This document shows, one piece after another, positions 15,467-23,809 of a stretch of 45,217 bases of DNA. The notes under the pieces are model-generated. The model worked only from the letters and a program-made list of their open reading frames with translations, did not search any database and was not told the DNA's origin. The number at the start of each line of letters is the position of its first letter. Position 1 is the first letter of the stretch. The stretch covers positions 1 to 45,217 of the forward strand of contig JAJXYT010000195.1 in NCBI GenBank assembly GCA_021780375.1, read 5' to 3'. The position numbers and the translations under genes are program-made. Source of the stretch: a bacterium (lineage in GTDB: Bacteria > Verrucomicrobiota > Verrucomicrobiia > Limisphaerales > UBA11358).

Positions 15467-17997
15467 CCTCCACTGCACCCATGGCCGCACCCGCGCCGCG
15501 TTCACATCCGGCGCGCCGTTTCCTCTTCAGTCTGGCCTGCGGCATGGCGGTGCTAAGTGTGCCACGGGTGGCCGGCGCCGCGCCGGCGCCCGCGCCGGTC
15601 ATTCTCCGGGATCTGTACAAGTTCAACTCGATGGGCAGCGTGCTCTACGTCGCGGCACATCCCGACGACGAAAACACCCAGTTGATCGCCTACCTTGCGG
15701 GTGGGCGCCATTACCGGACCGCCTACCTTTCGCTCACCCGCGGCGACGGCGGCCAAAACGTGCTCGGCCCGCAATTTGGCGACGAGTTGGGGGTGATTCG
15801 CACGCAAGAACTGCTCGCCGCCCGGCGCATTGACGGCGGGCGGCAGTTTTTTTCACGCGCCGTGGATTTCGGTTTTTCCAAGGATTACCGGGAGACGTTG
15901 CGGATCTGGGACCAGCAGGAGGTGTTGTCCGACGTGGTGCGCGTCATTCGCGAATTCCGACCCGATGTGGTCATCACGCGCTTCTCGCCGGTGCCGGGCG
16001 GCACGCACGGACATCACACGGCCTCGACGGTGCTGGCCATGGAAGCGTTCAAGCGGTGCGGCGATCCCCAAGCGTTTCCTGACCAGCTCCAGGAAGGTCT
16101 CACGCCCTGGCAACCCAAACGCATTCTTTGGAACATGGGCGGATTTCAGCGCAGCGGAAATGTGTCCAACGTGATCCGCATTGATGTCGGCGGCAAAGAT
16201 TCTGTGTCAGGCGAGTCGTTTGCAGAAATTGCCGCGCGCAGCCGCTCGATGCACAAGACCCAGGGTTTCGGGAATTTCACCGGCTTCGGCGGCGGCGGCG
16301 GGCCGAGGTTCGAATCCTTTGCGCTGCTCGATGGCCAGCCGGCAACCAACGACATCATGGATGGCGTGGACACGACCTGGTCGCGCGTGCCCGGCGGCGC
16401 TGAAATCGGCACAGCGGTTGACGAAGTTATTGCGAAATTCAACCAGCCAGATCCTGCCGCCAGCGTGCCGGCCTTGTTGAAAATCAAAAAACGCCTGGCA
16501 GTTCTGGCCACGGACGACCCCGTGGTGAATGAAAAACGCCGGCAATTGGACCATATCATTCAGGAATGCCTCGGTCTGACCGTGGAGACAACGATTCCGC
16601 AAGCCGAAGTCGTGCCCGGCGAGACGCTAAACCTGCATCTGACGGCCGCGATCCGTTCGGGCGTGGTTCCCGTTCGCTGGGTGGCGGCGCGGTATCCGGC
16701 CATCCAGACCGAATTTGCCGTGAGCGCAGACCTTGCCACCAATCAACCGGTCAGCCGCGACTCGGCGGAAACACTCCCGGCCGATACGCCGCTGAGCCAG
16801 CCGTATTGGCTGCGCGAAGACCATACCACCGGCATGTTCCGCGTGGAGGATCCGCATCTCATCGGCCGGCCGGAGAATCCGCCGGTCTTTCCCATAGAAC
16901 AAGTTTTTGACGTAGGCGGTCAGACCTTGATCGTCCCCGACCAGCCAGTGCAGACCACGGCCAATCGGGTGGCAGGCGAAACCCGCCGCCTGGAGGTGAT
17001 TTCGCCGGTGTCACTCAAGCTGGCGTCGGATGTCGGCTTGTTTGCGCCCAAGGCCAGGCGATCGGTGACGGTGGAGGTGACAGCGGCGCGGCCCGACACC
17101 ACCGGCACTTTGCGATTGGATACGCCGGATGGCTGGAAGGCTGCGCCAGCGACGCAAACATTTCATTTGAAAGCCGCTGGAGACAAAGCCCAATTCACTT
17201 TCAAAGTTACCGCGCCGGCGGCGCCAACGACCGCCAATATTACCGCCGAAGCGGCAGTCGGCGGCAAGAGTTACAGCAATGAGCGCGTCCTCATCAACTA
17301 CCCACACATCCCCTTGTTGTTGCTGCAACCGCCCGCCAGGTTCAAGGCCGTCTGCCTGAACCTGGCCATCCGGGGCCGTACGGTCGGCTACCTTCCCGGC
17401 GCCGGCGATGATGTGGCCCAATGTGTCGCCGACATGGGTTACCAGGTCACCACGCTGAGCGGCGATGACCTGACGACGAATCGTCTGAAGAAACTCGACG
17501 CCGTGGTCATTGGCGTCCGCGCGTTTAATGTCCGCACGGACCTCGTTTCCCATTTGCCGGCGTTGTTCGCTTATGTGGCAGCCGGCGGCAACGTCATCGA
17601 ACAATACAACCGGCCCGGACGCGATTTGAAGACCGACCGGTTCACACCCTACCACCTGCGCCTTTCCAACGAACGCGTGACGGATGAAACCGCGCCGGTG
17701 ACCTTCCTGGCGCCCGACCATCCGGTGCTGAACACGCCGAATAAAATTACCAGCGCCGATTTCGACGGCTGGATTCAGGAGCGCGGGATTTATTATCCAA
17801 ACGAGTGGGACGACCATTTTACGCCAATCCTCGCGTGCAGCGATCCCGGCGAAGCGCCGCTCAAGGGTGGACTGCTCGTCGCCAAATACGGCAAGGGATA
17901 TTTCGTCTATACCGGCCTGGTCTTTTTCCGGCAACTTCCCGACGGTGTGCCCGGCGCTTACCGCTTGTTTGCCAACCTGATTTCGCTCGGCAAATGA
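15463..17997 (+). CDS. Large exported PIG-L (LmbE) deacetylase with C-terminal ThuA/GATase-like domain
   Basis: This 844-residue protein starts with a signal sequence (residues about 18-40). The PIG-L zinc hydrolase domain follows: AAHPDDEN with H66, D68, D69, and the second metal motif around H182-H185 in GGTHGHHTAS. Members remove acetyl groups from GlcNAc-type substrates or cleave thiol-conjugate amides (BshB, MshB, Mca). Residues about 370-630 look like beta-sandwich modules. The C-terminus (LDAVVIGVRAFNV, VAAGGNVIEQYN) resembles a ThuA/glutamine-amidotransferase fold. It is in a chain of overlapping genes with an SSS symporter and bsh genes, so an extracytoplasmic role on bacillithiol-like or GlcNAc compounds feeding the symporter is plausible but unproven. 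An in-frame ATG at 15481 is an alternative start. Confidence 0.87.
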   Translation: MTSTAPMAAPAPRSHPARRFLFSLACGMAVLSVPRVAGAAPAPAPVILRDLYKFNSMGSVLYVAAHPDDENTQLIAYLAGGRHYRTAYLSLTRGDGGQNVLGPQFGDELGVIRTQELLAARRIDGGRQFFSRAVDFGFSKDYRETLRIWDQQEVLSDVVRVIREFRPDVVITRFSPVPGGTHGHHTASTVLAMEAFKRCGDPQAFPDQLQEGLTPWQPKRILWNMGGFQRSGNVSNVIRIDVGGKDSVSGESFAEIAARSRSMHKTQGFGNFTGFGGGGGPRFESFALLDGQPATNDIMDGVDTTWSRVPGGAEIGTAVDEVIAKFNQPDPAASVPALLKIKKRLAVLATDDPVVNEKRRQLDHIIQECLGLTVETTIPQAEVVPGETLNLHLTAAIRSGVVPVRWVAARYPAIQTEFAVSADLATNQPVSRDSAETLPADTPLSQPYWLREDHTTGMFRVEDPHLIGRPENPPVFPIEQVFDVGGQTLIVPDQPVQTTANRVAGETRRLEVISPVSLKLASDVGLFAPKARRSVTVEVTAARPDTTGTLRLDTPDGWKAAPATQTFHLKAAGDKAQFTFKVTAPAAPTTANITAEAAVGGKSYSNERVLINYPHIPLLLLQPPARFKAVCLNLAIRGRTVGYLPGAGDDVAQCVADMGYQVTTLSGDDLTTNRLKKLDAVVIGVRAFNVRTDLVSHLPALFAYVAAGGNVIEQYNRPGRDLKTDRFTPYHLRLSNERVTDETAPVTFLAPDHPVLNTPNKITSADFDGWIQERGIYYPNEWDDHFTPILACSDPGEAPLKGGLLVAKYGKGYFVYTGLVFFRQLPDGVPGAYRLFANLISLGK

Positions 17998-18254
17998 AGC
18001 TGCCGCCGCCCGATCCGCCTGCTCCCGCGCCTGAAGGTAGGGCGCGTCACTCCGTGCGCGCCGGCGGGGATGAATCGAACGCCTCCCTTGACAATCGCGG
18101 CGCGCAGAGGACTGCCGCGTCCTGCCAAACGAATTCGGACGAAATAACCAGCTTGCCGGGGCTGCGCTCCTGGCGCGGCGTCTATCTTTTTGTCTTCGGC
18201 TGTTTCATCCTGTGGGTGCTGCTGCTGCTCGCGCTGACGATGAGCTATTCATGA
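17994..18254 (+). CDS. Small single-pass membrane protein linked to the symporter
   Basis: From ATG 17994 this 86-residue protein consists of a Pro-rich N-terminus, a repeat-derived middle (residues about 15-45 encoded by the palindrome 18036-18126) and a C-terminal membrane helix: RGVYLFVFGCFILWVLLLLA. It overlaps the PIG-L gene upstream and the symporter downstream by ATGA on both sides. That double overlap supports real translation. It may be an accessory subunit of the SSS transporter, as small single-helix partners are known for some members; this is inference. Confidence 0.7.
   Translation: MKLPPPDPPAPAPEGRARHSVRAGGDESNASLDNRGAQRTAASCQTNSDEITSLPGLRSWRGVYLFVFGCFILWVLLLLALTMSYS
18036..18126. 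repeat. Family D palindrome inside the small membrane protein gene
   Basis: GGTAGGGCGCGTCACTCCGT at the left pairs imperfectly with ACTGCCGCGTCCTGCC at the right, with GCGCGCCG/CGGCGCGC inner arms. It is translated in frame and supplies about a third of the 86-residue protein. Confidence 0.7.
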
Positions 18255-19978
18255 ACCTCCTCGATTTCGTCGTCCTCATCGGCAGCCTGGTGGCCATCGC
18301 CGCCTACGGCGCCTGGCATACCCGCCGTCATCGCAATTTAAACCATTATTTGCGGGGCGACGAAACCGTCGGCTGGCTGACCATCGGCATTTCAGTGGCC
18401 GCCACGCAGGCCAGCGCCATCACCTTCATCTCCACGCCAGGCCAGGGATACGAGAGCGGACTGGATTTCGTGCAGAATTATTTCGGAATGCCGCTGGCAT
18501 TGATTCTCATCGCCGCCGTCTTCCTGCCGATTTACCGGCGGCTGAACGTTTATACCGCCTATGAATATCTGGGGCACCGTTTCGATGCCAAAACCCGGTT
18601 GCTGGGCGCCGCCTTGTTTCTCGTGTCGCGCGGCCTGGCCGCCGGCATCACGATTTACGCGCCGGCCATCATCCTCTCCACTGTGCTCGGCTGGCGGCTG
18701 GACCTCACCATCATTTTGAGCGGATTGCTGGTGATCATTTACACCGTCACCGGCGGCAGCCAGGCGGTGACCCTCACCCAGAAGTGGCAAATGGCCGTCA
18801 TCTTCGGCGGCATGGTGGCGGCGTTTGTCATCCTGTTGCTGAAACTGCCGACCAGTCTCGGTGACGCCTTCACCGTGGCGGGCGGATTCAAAAAGCTGGA
18901 CGCGGTGAGTTTTTCAACCGATCTCCACCGGCGTTATACGTTCTGGACCGGTTTGCTCGGCGGATTCTTTTTGTCACTGTCCTATTTCGGCACGGACCAG
19001 TCGCAGGTGCAGCGTTACCTTTCCGGCTCGTCCCTGCGCGCGAGCCGGCTGGGGCTGATGTTCAACGCCGTGCTGAAGATTCCCATGCAGTTCTTCATCC
19101 TGCTGCTCGGCGTCATGGTGTTTGTCTTTTATCAATTCGAGCAACCGCCGGTCTTTTTCAACCAGGCCGCCTGGCACCAGGCCGTCCAACATGATCCGGG
19201 CAAAAAACTTCAGGCGCTGCAACAGGAATTCAGCACGGCTTACGCGCAAAAAGAACAGTTCATCCGCCAATGGCTTGACGCCAAACACGCCGGCAACCGG
19301 GAAACCGAGGCCGCCGCGCAGACGCAGGCCTTGGCGGCGCTGAACCACGTCAACGCCGTGCGGACCAAGGCCGAGACCGTCATGGAGCAGGACGATCCCG
19401 GCGTGAAAAGCAACGACGCCGATTACGTCTTCGTCACGTTCATTCTCGACCATCTGCCGCACGGCTTGATCGGGCTGTTGATCGCGGCGTTCTTCGCCGC
19501 CGCGCTTCAATCAAAAGCGGCCGAACTGAGCGCGCTCGGCTCAACCACGACGGTTGATTTCTATCGGTATTTGGTCAAACGCGAAGCCAGCGACGCGCAC
19601 TACGTGGCTGCTACCAAATGGTTCACCCTTTTCTGGGGCCTGGTGGCCATCGCCTTTGCGCTGTTTGCAGACCTGGTCGAGAATTTGATTCAAGCCGTCA
19701 ACATCGTCGGTTCGGTTTTCTACCCCGTGGTGCTCGCCCTGTTCCTGGTGGCGTTCTTCATTAAACGCGTGGGCGGCACGGCAATGTTTTGGAGCGCTTT
19801 GGCGGCGCAATTGCTGGTCCTGATCGTTTACTCGTTGCATTATCGATTCCCGAAACTCGATTTTTCCTACCTCTGGTATAATCTCATCGGCTGCGCCGCC
19901 TGCGTGCTGTTGAGCCTGATTTTGCAAGTCGCCCTTGGCTCGAGCAATAAAACCGCGCCGTCGCCGCCAGCGCCATGA
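18251..19978 (+). CDS. SSS family sodium:solute symporter
   Basis: From ATG 18251 this 575-residue protein has about 13-14 membrane helices and the SSS fold. Visible family segments include GWLTIGISVAATQASAITFI (helix 1-2, substrate region), YTVTGGSQAVTLTQKWQM and FGTDQSQVQRYLSG. A hydrophilic helical stretch rich in Gln, Ala and Lys (about residues 315-395) interrupts the membrane part, a feature of one subfamily. It imports an organic solute with Na+ at the inner membrane. The substrate is unknown; neighbours suggest a bacillithiol breakdown product, an amino sugar or an amino acid. It overlaps both neighbouring genes by 4 nt. Confidence 0.9.
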   Translation: MNLLDFVVLIGSLVAIAAYGAWHTRRHRNLNHYLRGDETVGWLTIGISVAATQASAITFISTPGQGYESGLDFVQNYFGMPLALILIAAVFLPIYRRLNVYTAYEYLGHRFDAKTRLLGAALFLVSRGLAAGITIYAPAIILSTVLGWRLDLTIILSGLLVIIYTVTGGSQAVTLTQKWQMAVIFGGMVAAFVILLLKLPTSLGDAFTVAGGFKKLDAVSFSTDLHRRYTFWTGLLGGFFLSLSYFGTDQSQVQRYLSGSSLRASRLGLMFNAVLKIPMQFFILLLGVMVFVFYQFEQPPVFFNQAAWHQAVQHDPGKKLQALQQEFSTAYAQKEQFIRQWLDAKHAGNRETEAAAQTQALAALNHVNAVRTKAETVMEQDDPGVKSNDADYVFVTFILDHLPHGLIGLLIAAFFAAALQSKAAELSALGSTTTVDFYRYLVKREASDAHYVAATKWFTLFWGLVAIAFALFADLVENLIQAVNIVGSVFYPVVLALFLVAFFIKRVGGTAMFWSALAAQLLVLIVYSLHYRFPKLDFSYLWYNLIGCAACVLLSLILQVALGSSNKTAPSPPAP

Positions 19979-20850
19979 GTTCCGCGCCTGTCATTTGTTT
20001 CGGCCAGCAACCATGCGGGTTTTTCCCGCGTCGTTTCCTGTTTGCCAAAATCCAGACGGCCCGCCGGCTCCAAAAGGAAATGGGCGGTGAGATTGTCTTC
20101 TTCTGCCATGACAGCGACCACGACCCGCGCGAGACACAGACCCTCCTGCGCCATCGCAAGACCCGGGAACCGGCGCAACTCAACTTCGCCTTCACCAACC
20201 GGATTCAACGGAAATTTTCGCCGCAATACCGCAAACAGATTGCCGCCGGCTGGCAGGAAAAAACGGCGCTCCAGTTGCCGAATTACGTCGGCCATTCGCT
20301 GATTAACATCTTCAAAAACATTTCCGCCATCAATGTCGCCGATTTCTGCCTGGAAATGTATCGCGGCCTGGGTCTGCTCGACGGCATCCGCGTGGTGCGT
20401 TCGAGTGATCCCGCCGTGCGCCGCGCCGCCTGCGAGGTGCCGGAATTTTTCGTGGATGTTCCGTATGCAGGCGAGGTGGTTCGTGCCCGGTTCAAGGCCG
20501 GAACGCCGGTCTCCGACCCGGCACGCGCCGGCAACGCACTTCAAATACACGCCGGGTCGGAGACGGGCGCCCCGACACTTTCGTTGCACGAGGGCGGCGA
20601 TTCCTACGTCACGCTGCCGGCGGCGGCATTCGGCAAGGAGCAAATCAGCCCGACGCGCGACACCCGGCTGCGCTGGATGCAATCGGTCGTGCATTGCACG
20701 CATTACATTGCCGGCGCCGGGGAAAAAGCCTATCTTCACCCGGAAGAAGCACCGGAAATCACTTTTGTGAACCGCGACACGATTGAACGGTCCGATGAAG
20801 CCTGGACTGAAATTTGTAGTGGCACAGGCGTCTCGCCTGTGAGTTTCTGA
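19975..20850 (+). CDS. bshC: Compact BshC-like protein (bacillithiol cysteine-adding enzyme)
   Basis: This 291-residue protein resembles BshC, which adds cysteine to glucosaminyl-malate in the last step of bacillithiol synthesis. Three segments line up with my memory of Bacillus BshC: FGQQPCGFF (BshC GGQQAGLL), FFCHDSDHDPRET (IFWVAGEDHDLDE), and YIAGAGEKAY (FIAGPGEINY); LGLLDGIRVVRSSDP also fits EEGLVLLNSGDP. BshC is about 540 residues; here most of the C-terminal coiled-coil region is missing. Residues about 176-200 are an in-frame palindrome (20500-20573), and the last 10 residues come from another repeat. Position between symporter and bshB1, followed by bshA, supports the assignment. Whether it is active is unknown. 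Confidence 0.62.
   Translation: MSSAPVICFGQQPCGFFPRRFLFAKIQTARRLQKEMGGEIVFFCHDSDHDPRETQTLLRHRKTREPAQLNFAFTNRIQRKFSPQYRKQIAAGWQEKTALQLPNYVGHSLINIFKNISAINVADFCLEMYRGLGLLDGIRVVRSSDPAVRRAACEVPEFFVDVPYAGEVVRARFKAGTPVSDPARAGNALQIHAGSETGAPTLSLHEGGDSYVTLPAAAFGKEQISPTRDTRLRWMQSVVHCTHYIAGAGEKAYLHPEEAPEITFVNRDTIERSDEAWTEICSGTGVSPVSF
20500..20573. repeat. Family C palindrome inside the BshC-like gene
   Basis: GGAACGCCGGTCTCCGACCC pairs with GGGTCGGAGACGGGCGCCCC. The intergenic copy at 5569-5639 has the same arms. Here it is translated as GTPVSDPARAG and HAGSETGAP without interrupting the frame. Confidence 0.8.
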
Positions 20851-20901
20851 CATGAAAAACCACACTCATTTGCGACACACAGGCAGGATGCCTGTGCCAC
20901 T
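20818..20901. repeat. Family E palindrome across the bshC-like/bshB1 junction
   Basis: AGTGGCACAGGCGTCTCGCC at the left mirrors GGCAGGATGCCTGTGCCACT at the right. The stop of the upstream gene (20848-20850) and both candidate starts of bshB1 (20852 and 20888) lie inside it. It gives one protein the tail GTGVSPVSF and the other the N-terminal stretch HTGRMPVP. Confidence 0.8.
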
Positions 20902-21634
20902 CTTGGCCTTCGGCGCGCATCCGGACGACATCGAATTCGGTTGCGGCGGCGTCATTGTGAAGGAAACCCGTGCCGGCCGCGCCGCGCACCTGGTCGTTTG
21001 CTCGCGCGGTGAATCGGCAACGCACGGCACACCGGCACGGCGCGTGGCTGAAGCCAAAAACTCCGCCCGGCTGCTGGGCGCGACGGTTGAATTCATCGAA
21101 CTCGACGGCGATGCGCATCTTGAAGTTCGCGCCGCGCACGCCATCAAACTGGCGGGCATTATCCGCCGGCTGCGGCCGGGCGTGGTGCTCGCGCCGAGCC
21201 TGGTTGAAAACCAGCATCCCGATCATCCGCGACTCGGGCAACTGGTGCGCGATGCCTGCCGGCTCGCCCGCTACGGCGGTGTCAAGGAACTGTCCACCCT
21301 CCGCAGTGGCCATGCTACGGAGGACGGGCGCCGCGCGCCGGCTCATGCGATTGAACAATTGTTTTATTACGCGGTGACGCCGGCAGCCGAACCGGCCGGC
21401 CTCACGCCGGTGCTCGTTGACGTCTCCGCGCCGGAAATTCTCGCAGCCTGGACGGCCGCAATGGAGGCGCACGCTTCACAGGCTGCGACGCGCAACTACG
21501 TGGAATTGCAGCTGACCCGGGCACGGCTGCGCGGATTGCGCGCCGGCGTCGGCCACGCCATCGCTTTGTTTCCCAACGACCCGCTGGTGCTGGATTCGCT
21601 CGCGCAAGCGGGCCATGCCGCCCGGCGATTTTAA
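20852..21634 (+). CDS. bshB1: Bacillithiol biosynthesis deacetylase BshB1
   Basis: This 260-residue PIG-L enzyme (zinc hydrolase) deacetylates GlcNAc-malate in the cytoplasm, step two of bacillithiol synthesis. Motifs: LLAFGAHPDDIEFGCGG with H23, D25, D26, and ENQHPDHPRLG with H122/H125. RGESATHGTPARRVAEAKN is the BshB-type substrate segment. The first 15 residues come from a palindrome; the in-frame ATG at 20888 (MPVPLLAFGAHPDD) would remove twelve of them and is an equally good start. Unlike the large PIG-L protein at 15463 it has no signal peptide. It is flanked by the BshC-like gene and bshA. Confidence 0.9.
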   Translation: MKNHTHLRHTGRMPVPLLAFGAHPDDIEFGCGGVIVKETRAGRAAHLVVCSRGESATHGTPARRVAEAKNSARLLGATVEFIELDGDAHLEVRAAHAIKLAGIIRRLRPGVVLAPSLVENQHPDHPRLGQLVRDACRLARYGGVKELSTLRSGHATEDGRRAPAHAIEQLFYYAVTPAAEPAGLTPVLVDVSAPEILAAWTAAMEAHASQAATRNYVELQLTRARLRGLRAGVGHAIALFPNDPLVLDSLAQAGHAARRF

Positions 21635-21638
21635 TTTC

Positions 21639-21820
21639 AACCACGGATGGACACGAATGGACACGGATTGTTTGGAGATGGATTATTGGATTTTTGGATG
21701 GATGGATTGGTGGAAAAGCCCATCTGACGTCTCATCCATTCATCCATCAATCCATTTTATGGAGACGAGGGAGTGGTGGCGGCGCGGGTCGCGTTAGGTT
21801 CATCCGTGTCTGTCCGTGGT
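21639..21820. repeat. Long nested inverted repeat between bshB1 and bshA
   Basis: AACCACGGATGGACACGAAT at the left and ATCCGTGTCTGTCCGTGGTT at the right are inverted. Inside is a second inverted pair built from GGATTTTTGGATGGATGGAT and ATCCATTCATCCATCAATCC. The whole element fills the 195-bp gap and ends 9 nt before the bshA start, so it contributes the leader of bshA. Confidence 0.75.
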
Positions 21821-21829
21821 TAAAAACAA

Positions 21830-22957
21830 ATGAAAATTGGCATCGCCTGTTATCCGAGCGTCGGCGGCAGCGGCATCCTCGCCACCGCCCTGGGCGAGGA
21901 ACTGGTGCGACGCGGACACGAAGTCCATTTTTTCAGCTACGAACGCCCGTTCCGCCTGCCGGCAGACGTCCCCCGGCTGCATTTTCATCCGGTGGTCATC
22001 AATGAATATCAATTGTTCAAATATCCGGATTACACCCTGCCGCTTTCGGTGCGGATGGCCGAGGTCAGCCGCGATCATCGGCTGGACGTGTTGCACGTGC
22101 ATTACGCCGTGCCCCATGCCACGGCGGCGATTCTTGCCCAATCCATGCTCCCGCCGGAACAGCAACCAAGTGTGGTGACGACGTTGCACGGCACCGACAC
22201 AACTTTGCTGGGCAGCGATCCGGGCTACGGCCCGGCCATCCATCATGCGCTCACCTGCTCGGATGCCGTCACCGTCGTGTCGGAATTCCTGAAGCAGGAA
22301 ACGCAGCGGGTGCTGGGATTCCACGGGCCGTTGGAAGTGATTCACAATTTCTTTGTGCCCCGCCCGCCGCGCCGTTCGCGCGAAGAAGTTCGACGCGAAC
22401 TGGGCATCGCGGACAATGAGGCAATGATTCTTCACTCGTCAAACGTCCGGCCGGTGAAGCGGATTGATCTGTTGCTGGAAAGCGTCGCGCGGATCCGTCC
22501 GCGTGATGCGTTCAAGCTCGTGGTGCTGGCGGGCGGCGATTTCGCGCCGTACGCCGGTGACGTACAACGCCTGGGATTGGCAGATCGCATCAGCGTCCGT
22601 GAAAAAGTGAATGAAATCGAAGACTACCTGCAGGCGGCGGATTTGGGACTGTTTACCTCCGAGACGGAGAGTTTCTGTCTGAGCATCCTCGAAGCCATGT
22701 TCTTCGGTTGTCCCAGTGTGGCCCGACGGGCAGGCGGGATTCCGGAAGTGGTGGAGGACGGCGTGAGCGGGCTGCTGGTGCCGTCCGCCGATCCGGACGC
22801 CCTGGCGCGGGCCATTGAAAGTTTAATCCGGGAACCGAAACGCCGGTTGGCGATGGGCGAGGCTGCCCGACGCCGTGCTCGTGAACACTTTTCCGCGGAT
22901 GCCATCGTGCCCCGCTACGAAGCGCTTTACCAACGCGTCTGCAGTCGTACCAGCTGA
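21830..22957 (+). CDS. bshA: N-acetyl-alpha-D-glucosaminyl L-malate synthase BshA
   Basis: This 375-residue GT4 glycosyltransferase joins GlcNAc from UDP-GlcNAc to L-malate, the first step of bacillithiol synthesis. It starts KIGIACYPSVGGSGILATAL, the BshA signature, with VHFFSYERPFRL and HVHYAVPHATAA after it. The donor-binding domain has SNVRPVKRIDLLLE and the E-x7-E motif in TETESFCLSILEAMFFGCP. Length is typical. With bshB1 and the BshC-like gene it completes the pathway. No clear ribosome binding site precedes ATG because the repeat element reaches almost to it. Confidence 0.93.
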   Translation: MKIGIACYPSVGGSGILATALGEELVRRGHEVHFFSYERPFRLPADVPRLHFHPVVINEYQLFKYPDYTLPLSVRMAEVSRDHRLDVLHVHYAVPHATAAILAQSMLPPEQQPSVVTTLHGTDTTLLGSDPGYGPAIHHALTCSDAVTVVSEFLKQETQRVLGFHGPLEVIHNFFVPRPPRRSREEVRRELGIADNEAMILHSSNVRPVKRIDLLLESVARIRPRDAFKLVVLAGGDFAPYAGDVQRLGLADRISVREKVNEIEDYLQAADLGLFTSETESFCLSILEAMFFGCPSVARRAGGIPEVVEDGVSGLLVPSADPDALARAIESLIREPKRRLAMGEAARRRAREHFSADAIVPRYEALYQRVCSRTS

Positions 22958-22980
22958 AGAACTTTAACCTTTGCGTTTCT

Positions 22981-23004
22981 CCGCAGCGCTAAGCTTCGCT
23001 GCGG
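22981..23004. terminator. Hairpin downstream of bshA
   Basis: CCGCAGCG and CGCTGCGG form a perfect 8-bp stem around CTAAGCTT, 24 nt after the bshA stop. No T-run follows, so it is a weak terminator candidate or a repeat remnant. Confidence 0.35.
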
Positions 23005-23017
23005 CCAATTGCCCACT

Positions 23018-23227
23018 TCAACCGGTGCCAAATCGCCACCCTGAGAACATATTGCTTTCGGGCTGTACCCGGCTCCAGCAGTTCATTAATTTCGATCGGA
23101 TGGGGCCTGGCTTGGCAAACGCCCACTTGGCTTCAGCAAAGAAATGATTTTCCGAAGTCACCAGCAGTCGCTTAAGACCTTTCGGCAGCGACTGAAATCC
23201 TGGATAGGTAAAAACAATTGATCTCAT
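23018..23227 (-). CDS. Hypothetical small ORF (69 aa)
   Basis: A minus-strand ORF of 69 residues starts MRSIVFTYPGFQSLPKGLKR and contains VTSENHFFAEAKWAFAKPG. The N-terminus reads like protein rather than chance sequence, and AGGAAAT precedes the ATG as a possible ribosome binding site. I do not recognise it. It could be the remnant of a longer gene, because it lies beside the island boundary. Confidence 0.35.
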   Translation of the reverse strand: MRSIVFTYPGFQSLPKGLKRLLVTSENHFFAEAKWAFAKPGPIRSKLMNCWSRVQPESNMFSGWRFGTG

Positions 23228-23379
23228 ATTTCCTTAATTCAACTATTAACACCGGACGGATAAGTAACCATTTGGTTACACAAATCCGACCTGAATTTTT
23301 GACAGTGCCGTCCACCCTCCGTTCAACATTTCGGATCACAGCACCAGATGAAACAGAAACCTTTGCGTTCTCAGCGCTC

Positions 23380-23703
23380 ATGGCGGTTAAAAACTACAGG
23401 TACCTCAATACGAACCTCGGAGTGGAAGGCATTTCAGTCACACATGTCCAAGGAGAAGCGGGACAGGTTGGAGATGCAAAATGGCGACGGTGGGAAGACA
23501 CAGGAGAAGGACTTGCCAGGCTGGCAACAGCCTCAGGCGGCTCCTGCGCGATTTTGCAGGACGGCGGTTTACAGCGGCGCACCGGACCACTGGCCCCGGT
23601 CACCATCCCCGAGCCCATTCACGCGTACACAGAGTGCAGTTGCCGGGGCGGCAACAAGGATTGCGCAAAATGCAGCGGCCGGGGCTATTACGCCAAAGGT
23701 TGA
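23380..23703 (+). CDS. Hypothetical protein with a Cys-rich zinc-ribbon-like tail
   Basis: Reading from ATG 23380 gives 107 residues; an ORF in the same frame is open from 23218, but that N-terminal part resembles degenerate non-coding repeat sequence. The convincing part is the C-terminus: ECSCRGGNKDCAKCSGRGYY, with four cysteines spaced like one DnaJ-type zinc finger repeat (CxC...CxxCxGxG). It may bind zinc. Another frame is open over part of the same DNA but lacks this motif. Function unknown; it is next to the left end of the island. Confidence 0.45.
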   Translation: MAVKNYRYLNTNLGVEGISVTHVQGEAGQVGDAKWRRWEDTGEGLARLATASGGSCAILQDGGLQRRTGPLAPVTIPEPIHAYTECSCRGGNKDCAKCSGRGYYAKG

Positions 23704-23809
23704 GGCTGATTCTATGAACAAACGGGCTGCCAGATTTGCGCAACATTCAGCCAGGAAGGCTGCGGGAGCTTTCGGCGCAATGGTTGCCGGTGGCCATCAC
23801 TGGTTTTGC

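Noticed and set aside
17011-17934. Minus-strand ORF of 307 residues opposite the PIG-L gene
   Set aside because: Antisense to conserved sequence and without protein-like pattern.
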